Assembly (NCBI GenBank): GCA_903850425.1
Contig: CAINLR010000116.1
Coordinates: 56,269-120,268 of the forward strand
Length of the DNA: 64,000 bases
Direction of reading: 5' to 3'
From: an uncultured Verrucomicrobia subdivision 3 bacterium
GTDB taxonomy: Bacteria > Verrucomicrobiota > Verrucomicrobiia > Limisphaerales > UBA11358
Below are positions 17,056 to 25,500 of the stretch, piece by piece (the stretch's first letter is position 1; every line of letters starts with the position of its first letter). The position numbers were made by a program, and so were the translations under genes. Below the pieces are notes generated by a model, which saw only the letters and a list, made by a program, of their open reading frames with translations, did no database searches and was not told where the DNA came from.

Positions 17056-18043
17056 GTTTATTTTTCGCCAGTTGCTTCGCCAGGCGGATCGCGGCGATCA
17101 TGCTGCCGGGATTCGCGATGCCTTTATCAGCAATGTTGTAGGCGGTGCCGTGGTCGGGCGAGGTGCGGATGAAGGGCAGGCCGAGCGTCCAGTTGATGCC
17201 GCTGTCGAAGGCCACGGCTTTCAGCGGCGCGAGTCCCTGGTCGTGATACATCGCCACAACCGCATCAAAATCCCCTTGCAGCGCATAGTGAAAAACCGTG
17301 TCGCCGCTCAACGGGCCGACCACGTCAAAGCCCCGCTTTTGCATTGCCTGAATCGTCGGGCCAATGGTGGTGATTTCCTCGTCGCCAAATTCGCCGCCTT
17401 CGCCGGCATGTGGGTTGAGGCCGCACACACCAATTTTCGCACGCAATAATCCGAGATCGAGACAGGATTGTGCGGCGAGTTCGATGGCGAGCGTGATTTT
17501 TTCCGCCGTCAATTTTTCGGGGACGGACTTGATGGAAATATGAACCGTGGCGAGCGCCACGCGCAGCCAGCGGCCAACTGCGTCTGTGCCGAGCAGCATC
17601 ATGGCGGTGCGCCGGGTGCCGGCGAGTTCGGAGAGAAATTCCGTCTGGCCGACGAATTTGTTTCCGGCGCGGATGATGGCTTCCTTGTTCACCGGCGCGG
17701 TGACCAGCGCATCCAGTTCGCCGCGCAGGCAGCGTTGACCGCCATCGCGCAGCGCCGCCACGGCGGCATGGGCGGCGAGCGGGGAGCCGGCGGGCAGATT
17801 CGCCGGCAGTGGTTCACTGAGCGGATTGCTGGTAAAAAACCTCCCGCCGTCCGGCCGATCGGCGAAACGCGTCAGCGGCAAATTTAGTGCAAGTTTTTGA
17901 TTGAGTCGCTGGAGGAGGATTTCGTCGCCGATGAAAAGATATTTCGCGTCGTCACGACCCGCTTCGGCGGCCACGGTTTTGAGCGCGACTTCGGGGCCGA
18001 TGCCAGTCACATCGCCGAGGGAAATACCAATCCAGCCGGTCAT
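17051..18043 (-). CDS. pdxA: 4-hydroxythreonine-4-phosphate dehydrogenase
   Basis: Oxidises 4-phosphohydroxy-L-threonine in the DXP-dependent pathway to pyridoxal 5'-phosphate. The 330 residues begin at ATG 18043 with GISLGDVTGIGPEVALK, the family start; the frame extends 59 codons upstream, but that sequence is unrelated. Metal- and substrate-binding segments VTAPVNKEAI, GQTEFLSEL, NPHAGEGGEFG, MYHDQGLAPLK and a C-terminal RTSPDHGTAYNIA are all present. It follows the parvulin gene on the same strand after about 70 bases, an arrangement like the surA-pdxA order known in proteobacteria. The last codon and stop lie in the palindromic repeat shared with the trpC side. Confidence 0.94.
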   Translation of the reverse strand: MTGWIGISLGDVTGIGPEVALKTVAAEAGRDDAKYLFIGDEILLQRLNQKLALNLPLTRFADRPDGGRFFTSNPLSEPLPANLPAGSPLAAHAAVAALRDGGQRCLRGELDALVTAPVNKEAIIRAGNKFVGQTEFLSELAGTRRTAMMLLGTDAVGRWLRVALATVHISIKSVPEKLTAEKITLAIELAAQSCLDLGLLRAKIGVCGLNPHAGEGGEFGDEEITTIGPTIQAMQKRGFDVVGPLSGDTVFHYALQGDFDAVVAMYHDQGLAPLKAVAFDSGINWTLGLPFIRTSPDHGTAYNIADKGIANPGSMIAAIRLAKQLAKNKR

Positions 18044-18113
18044 AAAAATCAAAGGACGAATGACGAATGACGAAAAATTCCGACCGGTCACTTTCCATTC
18101 GGACTTCGGAATT

Positions 18114-19070
18114 TCAGAAGTAGCGGATGAAGGTCTTTTTCTTGAGACCATCAATCCACGTCTTCTGCAACTGCGCCTGCTGCTGGGCGCGGAGGGATTT
18201 TTCGATTTCGCTTCGGACATCGGCGAGCGGTTTGGCGTGCGACGGCTTCTTGTCCTCGATGAACATCAGGTAAATCGAGTCGGCCGTGTCAATCGCGTCG
18301 CTGGTTTCGCCGGCCTTGAGCGGCGCGGCGGCGGCGGCGAGTTCCGGCCGCAACTTGGTCGGTTCCACCCAGCCCCAGTCGCCGCCTTGATGCTGCTGCG
18401 AGCCTTGGGAATAGACGCTGGCCATTTCAATGAAGCCGGTGCCTTGCTTGATCTTGGTCTGGATTTCGCGGGCCAGCTTGATGGTGTTGGTGTCCTCCGC
18501 ACCCGACTTGGTGAGGACAATCATGCGCAGTTTGATCTGGTCGTCGAGTTTGAAGTCGTCCTGATGCGCGAGGTAATAAGTTTCCACCTTGTAAGGGGAA
18601 ATGACAATTTCGCGGGACACGTTTTGGTTGCGCAACTGGTATTCGATGTATTGTTCGCGGAGTTGTTTGCGGAATTGCTCGAAGGTCATGCCTTGCGCTT
18701 GCAAAGTCTTCATGAGCGTGATGCGGTCGCCGTAACGTTCGCGAATGCGTTCGTTCACAAACTGGTCCACCACGCTCTCGGGCAGTTTATAGCCATCCGC
18801 TTCAAAGCTCTTCAAGATCAACTGGCGTTCGACCAATTGTTCGAGGCTGTCGTTAAGCGCGGAGTTGAGCTTTTCCTGAAACACATCCGGCTGTCCGGCG
18901 TATTGGCGGCGCAGCGCTTCGACCGCAGGCCGGGTGTAATCCTCCACTTCGGCGTAGGTGATGGCGCGTTCGCTGACCACCGCCTTGATACCGTCGGCCA
19001 CGTCGGCGCGCGTCCCAACCGGCAGGCACATCGCCGCCGCCAGCACTGGAATCAATCGAAAAAGTTTCAT
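18114..19070 (-). CDS. Parvulin-type peptidyl-prolyl isomerase, SurA-like
   Basis: A periplasmic chaperone and proline isomerase for outer-membrane protein folding. An N-terminal signal peptide (MKLFRLIPVLAAAMCLPVG) is followed by a SurA N-terminal helical domain (about 20-170, VVSERAITYAEVEDYTRP, then a long helical stretch) and one parvulin domain (about 180-290). In the parvulin domain GGDWGWVEPTKL and AGETSDAID are recognisable. Only one rotamase domain is seen, against two in Escherichia coli SurA. Start ATG 19070 gives a clean signal peptide; ATGs at 19085 and 19097 are possible. Its position before pdxA supports the SurA reading. Confidence 0.85.
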   Translation of the reverse strand: MKLFRLIPVLAAAMCLPVGTRADVADGIKAVVSERAITYAEVEDYTRPAVEALRRQYAGQPDVFQEKLNSALNDSLEQLVERQLILKSFEADGYKLPESVVDQFVNERIRERYGDRITLMKTLQAQGMTFEQFRKQLREQYIEYQLRNQNVSREIVISPYKVETYYLAHQDDFKLDDQIKLRMIVLTKSGAEDTNTIKLAREIQTKIKQGTGFIEMASVYSQGSQQHQGGDWGWVEPTKLRPELAAAAAPLKAGETSDAIDTADSIYLMFIEDKKPSHAKPLADVRSEIEKSLRAQQQAQLQKTWIDGLKKKTFIRYF

Positions 19071-19118
19071 GCGAATTGTGCGCATGGTAACAACCATGCC
19101 GACGCGGTCAAGCGCCGC

Positions 19119-19295
19119 TCAATGTTTCGGCTGTGCCATCCACCACATCACCGCCGTTAGCACCACGCCCAAGACCAGCCCCACGGCCACCGACCAGAGC
19201 AGAAAATAACGCTGCTTGCGGTAAAAGTTTTTGCCGCCCTGGCCGGGCAGCAGATAGAACCGCTCGCGCGGCTTGTCTTTTTTGCGGAAGAACAC
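19119..19295 (-). CDS. Small single-span membrane protein, 58 residues
   Basis: A short gene starting with GTG at 19295. The only possible start is this GTG, since an in-frame TAA lies three codons upstream. The product has a very basic N-terminal half (FFRKKDKPRERFYLLPG, then KNFYRKQRYF) and one strong hydrophobic segment at about residues 31-52 ending VLTAVMWWM. The charge pattern predicts the N-terminus inside the cell. It lies just upstream of the parvulin gene on the same strand, about 50 bases away, so it may be the first gene of that operon. I do not recognise a family. Compositional and positional evidence makes it a likely real gene, but it is short. Confidence 0.55.
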   Translation of the reverse strand: MFFRKKDKPRERFYLLPGQGGKNFYRKQRYFLLWSVAVGLVLGVVLTAVMWWMAQPKH

Positions 19296-19374
19296 GGCGG
19301 GTTATTATCACATTCAACCGCGCGCCTCAAGTCGCGCGCTTGCGATCGGGCGAAATTTCGCTACCGTCGCCGAC

Positions 19375-20199
19375 GTGCAACTCGAAGATCATCTCGGCGA
19401 CCTCTGCGCCAAAGCCCGCGCCATGAGCGGCATTTCAACCACTGCCGCCGCCTCGGCCGCCGGCCTTTCCGAAGCCGAACTGGCCGACCTGGAAGCCGCC
19501 GGCCAGGCTCCGGCAAAAGCCAAGCTTGCCGCGCTGGGACAACTCGTCGGCCTTGACCCGGCCAAGTTGGTGGCCATCGCCGCCGGTTGGTTACCAACGA
19601 AAAAGGATTTGTCCATCTGGCGCGAGCTCCGCGTGTTCACCACCCAGGACACCGATGGGCTGACGGTGAATTGCTATCTGGTTTGGGATGAGGTGACGCG
19701 CGACGCGGCGCTGTTTGACACCGGGCTGGAGGCGCCGCCGATTTTGGATTGCATCGCGGCCGAACAGCTCGCGCTTAAACACATTTTCATCACGCATTCG
19801 CACTGGGATCACGTCGAGGCGCTGCCGCCCCTCCGTGCGGCCTGGCCGAAAGCGCGGCTGCACAGCAGCTCCCAAAGTGCGCCGGTGGATCAGCGCAACA
19901 AGCCCGCCGAAATCACCCATCTTGGTGGCCTGCGCATCACTTACCGCGAGACGCCCGGACACGCGGAAGACGGCGTCACCTACCTGGTGGGGAACTGGCA
20001 GGAAGATGCGCCGTTGGTCGCCCTCGTTGGCGACGCAATTTTTGCCGGCTCGATGGGGCGCGGGAATCCGGATTGGAAGCTGGCGCGGCAAAAAGTGCGC
20101 GAACAGATCTTGACGCTGCCGGCGGACACCCTGCTCTGTCCCGGCCACGGTCCCCTCACGACGGTGGCGGAAGAGCAGGCGCACAATCCATTCTTTTGA
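19375..20199 (+). CDS. HTH domain fused to metallo-beta-lactamase hydrolase
   Basis: 274 residues with two parts. Residues 1-75 look like a small XRE-type helix-turn-helix (DLCAKARAMSGISTTAAASA, then GLSEAELADLE, then LAALGQLVGLD). Residues about 85-274 form a metallo-beta-lactamase fold with the metal motif THSHWDHV (HxHxDH), a second-shell histidine in ETPGHAEDGV, the aspartate in LVGDAIFAG and the last histidine in CPGHGPLTT. This is the glyoxalase II-like group. The start chosen is GTG at 19375; the frame is open 34 codons upstream, overlapping the divergent small membrane protein gene. Whether it acts as a regulated enzyme or a hydrolase with an odd N-terminus is open. Confidence 0.8.
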   Translation: MQLEDHLGDLCAKARAMSGISTTAAASAAGLSEAELADLEAAGQAPAKAKLAALGQLVGLDPAKLVAIAAGWLPTKKDLSIWRELRVFTTQDTDGLTVNCYLVWDEVTRDAALFDTGLEAPPILDCIAAEQLALKHIFITHSHWDHVEALPPLRAAWPKARLHSSSQSAPVDQRNKPAEITHLGGLRITYRETPGHAEDGVTYLVGNWQEDAPLVALVGDAIFAGSMGRGNPDWKLARQKVREQILTLPADTLLCPGHGPLTTVAEEQAHNPFF

Positions 20200-20240
20200 T
20201 CTCGGATTGCGGGTGGGAACAATTATCCGCCGATACCAGC

Positions 20241-20267
20241 TTCAGTTCTTTTCGTTCTGGCCGATAG
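20241..20267 (+). promoter_or_regulatory. Possible sigma-28 promoter of cheA
   Basis: TTCAGTTC, 11 bases, GCCGATAG. The -10 half matches the FliA consensus at seven of eight positions; the -35 half at five of eight. It lies about 55 bases before the cheA start codon. Weaker than the flagellin promoters. Confidence 0.5.
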
Positions 20268-20322
20268 GAAGGGGTTGCGGTGGGCTGCGGTTCAAAAGGC
20301 GGCTCGCCCACACATCTGAACC

Positions 20323-22515
20323 ATGAGCGATTGCAGCAGAATCTTAAAACTGGCCGGACATTTACAGGCGGAAATTGGCGCTGCGCGTGCCGGCAATGCC
20401 CAGGGGCAATTCCCCATTCTCGACCTCATCGGCAACTTGCGCGACGAAGCCGGCCCTCACGCCAGCCTGGCGGCCATGGTGCCGCTGTGCGCGAACGCTT
20501 GGGAACGTGTCGTCACGATCGTCGAGTCGGGGGCCGCGTTTGCTGCGGAGGACATCGCGTGGCTGCACGAGTTGCTCGCACAGGTCCAGGCGCTGGTTGG
20601 CCAGCTCAATTCTCCCGTCCCGCCGGCCCCGCCCGCGCCGTCCGCACCGGTCGTGCCAGTGATTGCCACGCCGGTGGTCGCGGCTGGTTTGCCACCCGCC
20701 GCGCCGGCCCCGGACGAGGCCTTGGAAGAATTACCGTTGACGCTGGATCTGGCGGCCGACACGGAGTTGCTCCGGGAATTCATCGCGGAATCGCGCGAAC
20801 ATCTGGACAACATCGAACAGGGCGTGCTGGTGTTGGAAAACAAACCGGATGACGCCGAAACCCTGAACACGGTTTTCCGCGCGTTCCACACCTTCAAAGG
20901 TGGCGCGGGCTTTCTCAATTTGATTCCCATCAACCGGCTCGCGCATGTGCTGGAATCGCTGCTGGATCTGGCGCGGCAGGGCAAACTGGTGATTGATGCG
21001 ACCGTGATCGAATTGATTCTGCGCGGGCGGGATGTGTTGAAAAAATTTCTCGATGAGATTGACGGGCAGATCGCCGGCTCGCGTCCGGCGCAGGCCGCGA
21101 TCATTCCCACCGCCATGTTGAAGGCCGAAGTGCAGGAGGTCATTGAAGGCAAACCGCACGCGCCCGCAATCATCCCGGCCAAGGTCGAAACCGAAAGTGT
21201 GGCCGCTCCCAATCCGGCCGCGCCGGAAGTCGCCGAAGCCACCCGCGCCAACAGTGTTGCGCCGGACGCCGGCGATCTGAGCCGCGCCAACCTGCCGCAA
21301 CACGCCGGCATGGTGAAAGTGGACACCGCCAAGCTGGACGGGCTGCTGGACCTGGTCGGCGAAATGGTGATCGCGCAGTCGTTGGTCGGGCAGAATCTCG
21401 GCCAGCTCGCCGGACTGGATCCGCAATTCGCCCGCAACATCGCCCAACTGGGCCGCATCACGAAGGATCTCCAGCGCGTGAGCATGGCGCTGCGCATGGT
21501 GCCGATCCGCGGCGTGTTCCAAAAAATGTCCCGCGTGGTGCGCGACCTGGGCGCCAAACAGAAAAAGAAAGTCCAGTTCACCACCAACGGCGAAGAAACC
21601 GAACTGGATCGCGGCGTGGTGGAGGAATTGAATGATCCCCTGCTGCACATGATCCGGAACTCGATGGATCATGGCATTGAAGCGCCGGATAAACGTAAGG
21701 CCAGCGGCAAGCCGGAGACCGGCACGCTGCATTTGCGGGCGTATCATCAGGGCGGAAATATTGTCGTGGAAGTGGAAGATGACGGCGCGGGCTTGAACAA
21801 GGAAAAGATTTTGAAGAAGGCCATCGAGCGCGGACTGGCGACGGCGGGGACCGTGCTGACCGACGAGCAAATTTTTAGTTTCATCTTTGCCGCCGGCTTT
21901 TCCACCGCCGACAAAGTCACGGACCTTTCCGGTCGCGGCGTCGGCCTGGACGTCGTGCGGCGGAACATCGAGCGGTTGCGCGGTCAGGTGAGCATCTCCT
22001 CCAAACCGGGCCAGGGCACCTTGTTCCGCATCAGCCTGCCGTTGACGCTGGCGATCATTGACGGATTTATTGTGAGAGTCGGCGAGGAGCGTTACATCAT
22101 TCCCACACTGGCGGTGCGCGAATCGTTCCGGCCCCAACCAGGGATGGTCACGGAAATTCAAAACAAAGCCGAGGTGGTGAACGTGCGCGGCCGGATCATT
22201 CCGCTGCTGCGGCTGAATGAAACCTTTGGCCTGACGAAAACCAAGAGCGACGTGGCCGAGGGCATCGTGGTGGTGGTGGAAGCTGGCAAAGACACCCGTT
22301 GTCTGCTGGTGGACGGCCTGCTGCACAAACAGGAAGTGGTCATCAAGAATTTGAACGACATGCTGGTCTATAAGAACCACCTGCTGGCGGGCGCGGCGAT
22401 TCTGGGCGATGGCCGCGTGGGTCTGATCCTGGACGTGAACGCGCTGGTGCATCTGGAAGCGCCATCGCTGACGAGCCACCCGCAAGCCATCACGCTCGGC
22501 ACGGCTACGGCCTGA
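20323..22515 (+). CDS. cheA: Chemotaxis histidine kinase CheA
   Basis: 730 residues. An extra N-terminal region of about 95 residues, helical and without a recognised family, is followed by a Pro/Ala linker (95-135). The Hpt (P1) domain holds the phosphorylated histidine H189 in FRAFHTFKGGAGF. After a second linker come the dimerisation domain (KLDGLLDLVGEMVIAQS), the ATPase domain with the N box (MIRNSMDHGIE) and glycine boxes (DDGAGL, DLSGRGVGLDVV), and a C-terminal CheW-like P5 domain (RYIIPTLAVRESF). No obvious P2 response-regulator-docking domain is seen. The kinase feeds the flagellar switch through CheY; no cheY, cheW, cheR or cheB is in the window. Confidence 0.94.
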   Translation: MSDCSRILKLAGHLQAEIGAARAGNAQGQFPILDLIGNLRDEAGPHASLAAMVPLCANAWERVVTIVESGAAFAAEDIAWLHELLAQVQALVGQLNSPVPPAPPAPSAPVVPVIATPVVAAGLPPAAPAPDEALEELPLTLDLAADTELLREFIAESREHLDNIEQGVLVLENKPDDAETLNTVFRAFHTFKGGAGFLNLIPINRLAHVLESLLDLARQGKLVIDATVIELILRGRDVLKKFLDEIDGQIAGSRPAQAAIIPTAMLKAEVQEVIEGKPHAPAIIPAKVETESVAAPNPAAPEVAEATRANSVAPDAGDLSRANLPQHAGMVKVDTAKLDGLLDLVGEMVIAQSLVGQNLGQLAGLDPQFARNIAQLGRITKDLQRVSMALRMVPIRGVFQKMSRVVRDLGAKQKKKVQFTTNGEETELDRGVVEELNDPLLHMIRNSMDHGIEAPDKRKASGKPETGTLHLRAYHQGGNIVVEVEDDGAGLNKEKILKKAIERGLATAGTVLTDEQIFSFIFAAGFSTADKVTDLSGRGVGLDVVRRNIERLRGQVSISSKPGQGTLFRISLPLTLAIIDGFIVRVGEERYIIPTLAVRESFRPQPGMVTEIQNKAEVVNVRGRIIPLLRLNETFGLTKTKSDVAEGIVVVVEAGKDTRCLLVDGLLHKQEVVIKNLNDMLVYKNHLLAGAAILGDGRVGLILDVNALVHLEAPSLTSHPQAITLGTATA

Positions 22516-22541
22516 AGTCCGCGTGCCGGACCCGAAGTGCG

Positions 22542-25500
22542 GTGGAATTATTCCGGCTTGGAAGCCAACCTTATTTTCCTTTGACCGAGCAAGCCAATCC
22601 GATCCAGCCTAGAAGCGACCACCCCGGTGCTGCGGCTTTTATTATCCTGCTCCAATGGCTACTGCTGGCGGCGGCCTACGTCGGCGCGGCCAAGCTCGGC
22701 TTGCTGCTGGCGAGCATTCATGGAAGCATCTCACCGGTCTGGCCGGCGACTGGTCTGGCCATCGGTGCCCTGTTGATTTTGGGCCTGCGTCTCTGGCCGG
22801 GCATCGCCCTGGGAGCCCTGCTAGCGGAAAGCTGGCTGACCGTAATGCCGAAGTTGGCCGCAGTCGGCATCAGCGCCGGCAACACCCTGGAAGCGGTGGC
22901 GGGCGCGTGGCTGGTCCTCTGGCTGGCGGGCAAACCCAAGCGCCTTGGCAGCCTGACCTTGCCCATTAGTTTCATGCTGGCGGCGATCGTTGCACCAGTG
23001 ATCAGCGCCACGCTCGGGGTGACCAGTCTCGGTTTGAGCGGGGCACTGCCGTGGTCCAAAGCCGTTCCGGTGTGGCAAACCTGGTGGGTGGGCGATGCGC
23101 TTGGCGCACTGATGCTGATGCCGGCGTTGCTCTCCTTGAAGGAGGCCAAGGCCTGGCGGCGAGTGCAGTATTTCAAATACCTGGTTTTGCTCACCATGAC
23201 GGGCTTGGTTTGCAGCCTGGTTTTTTTGCTGCCGAACGGCAGTGGCTTTTTGTTCGGCATCTTTCCGCTGATGCTGCTGGCGGTGGCCTGGCTGGGTTCG
23301 CCCGGGGTCAAGTGGACAGCGGTGGCGATCTCGGCCATCGCGGTCAGCGCGGCGTTTGCCGGCGCCGGACCGTTCACGGGCGGCAACTTGAACCAGGATT
23401 TGTTGCAGTTGCAATTGTTTTTGACTTCCGTCGCCGCCGCGGCGTTGTTCCTGCCGGTGATCCGGTCCTCGGGAAACCTCAAGTTGCCGGGCCTGGTAAT
23501 GATGCTCGGCTGGCTGTTGAGCGGCGCCCTTTTTCATTACCTGCAAAACGAGCGGCTGCAAGGCGACCGCAGACTGCTGGAACAGCTCGCCGACGAAGCG
23601 CAAAATAAAATCGCGCAGCGGATGGAAATATACACCGATGCCCTGCGTGCCGGAGTGGCGTTGTTTGCCGAATCAAAAACCGTGACGCGGGCGGAATGGG
23701 GGGCGTTTGCCAATTCACTGCGGCTCCATAAGCGTTATCCCGGCATTGAGGGCATCGGCGTGATTTACCGGGTGCCGGACAATGGCGTTTCCAACTTTCT
23801 GGCGGGGGTGCGAGCCGACGGCGCGCCCAATTTTGCCATCCGTGATGTGCCGGGTGGCGTTCGCCCGGTGATTGAACCGGACACTCACGACCACTATGTG
23901 ATCACCTACCTCGAGCCGCCGACCAATGGCGTGACGATGGTGGATAACACACACGCCTTGGGCCTGGACGTCGCCTCGGAGACCAATCGCTATATGGCAG
24001 CGTGGCGGAGCGCCACCATAGCACGGCCTTGGATTTCAAAGCGCATCACGTTGGTCTCGGATCAGCAACAGCGCGCGGGGTTTCACCTTTACCTGCCATT
24101 TTACGATGAAACCACGCAACCGCGCAGGGTTTCCGAACGCAAAGCCAAACTGCTCGGCTGGGTCTATGCCCCGTTCATCACAACCAACTTCATCAGCGGC
24201 GTGTTCACCGAGACCAACACGGTTTTGCAGTTCAGTTTTTTTGATGGCTACTCCACCCGGGCGGGCGACCTGCTTTACACCACGCCGGGGCGGCCGGAGA
24301 AAAACTCATTTGCGCTCACCAGCGATCTGGTGATGGCCGGGAAACAGTTCCGCATCGGCTGGAACCGCGGGCCGGATTTTCCAGCGGCCAGCATGAGCGG
24401 GCCGTTAGGGGCGGCGGTCAGTTCGGCGCTGGTCACCCTTTTGCTCGCCGGGCTGGTGATCCTGCTACAGTCCATCAACCGCCGGGCCATGGCGATCGCC
24501 GACGAACGCACGGCGGAACTGTTGCTGGCCGGCGCGGCTTTGCGCGAGAGCGAGGATCGTTTCCGTCTAATGGTGGCAAGCGTGAAGGATTATGCCATCT
24601 TCATGCTTGATCCGGCAGGCCGGGTGGCCACCTGGAATGCCGGCGCTGAACACAACAAGGGATACTCCGCCGGCGACATCATCGGCCAGCATTTTTCAAA
24701 ATTTTATCCGCCGGCTGCGCTGGCCGCCGGGCTGCCGGAGCACGGCCTGGCTGAGGCGCGCGCCAAGGGCCAGTTCGAGAACGAAGGCTGGCGTTTGCGC
24801 AAGGACGGTTCGCGCTTTTTCGCGAGCGTGGATATCACCGCCATTCACGATGAAAACGGCCGGCTGCGCGGGTTTGTCAAAGTGACGCGCGACATCACCG
24901 AGCGTAAACAGGCGGAACAGACCCAGCGCGACTTGAACCAGCAGCTCGCCGAAACCTTGAGTTTGCAAAACGCCATTTTGGGGGCGGCGAATTATGCCAT
25001 CATTTCGACGACGACCACGGGGGTGGTGACTTCGTTCAACGCCACGAGCGAACGCTGGCTGGGTTACACCGCCGCCGAAGTGGTCGGCAAAATGACCCCC
25101 GCGCTCTGGCACGATGCTGCGGAGGTGGTGGCGCGCGCCCGGGTGTTGTCCGCCGAACTGGGCCACGCGGTCGAGCCGGGGTTTGAATCGTTCGTCGCCA
25201 AAGCGCGGCTGGGTTCCGCAGATGAAAATGAATGGACTTTCATTCGGCGCGACGGCAGCCGTTTCCCCGTGTCCCTGTCGGTCACCGCCTTGACGGATGT
25301 CGCCGGCGCGCCCACCGGTTTCCTGGGAGTGATTTCCGACATCACCGAGCGGAGGCGCGCGGAGCAAGCCAATCATCAATCGCTCGCGCTGGTTCGCGCC
25401 ACGCTGGAATCCACTGCGGACGGCATCCTCACGGTGGGCGTGGATGGCCATATTCTTTCACTGAACGAGACTTTTGTGAAGATGTGGCGCATCCCCTTGG

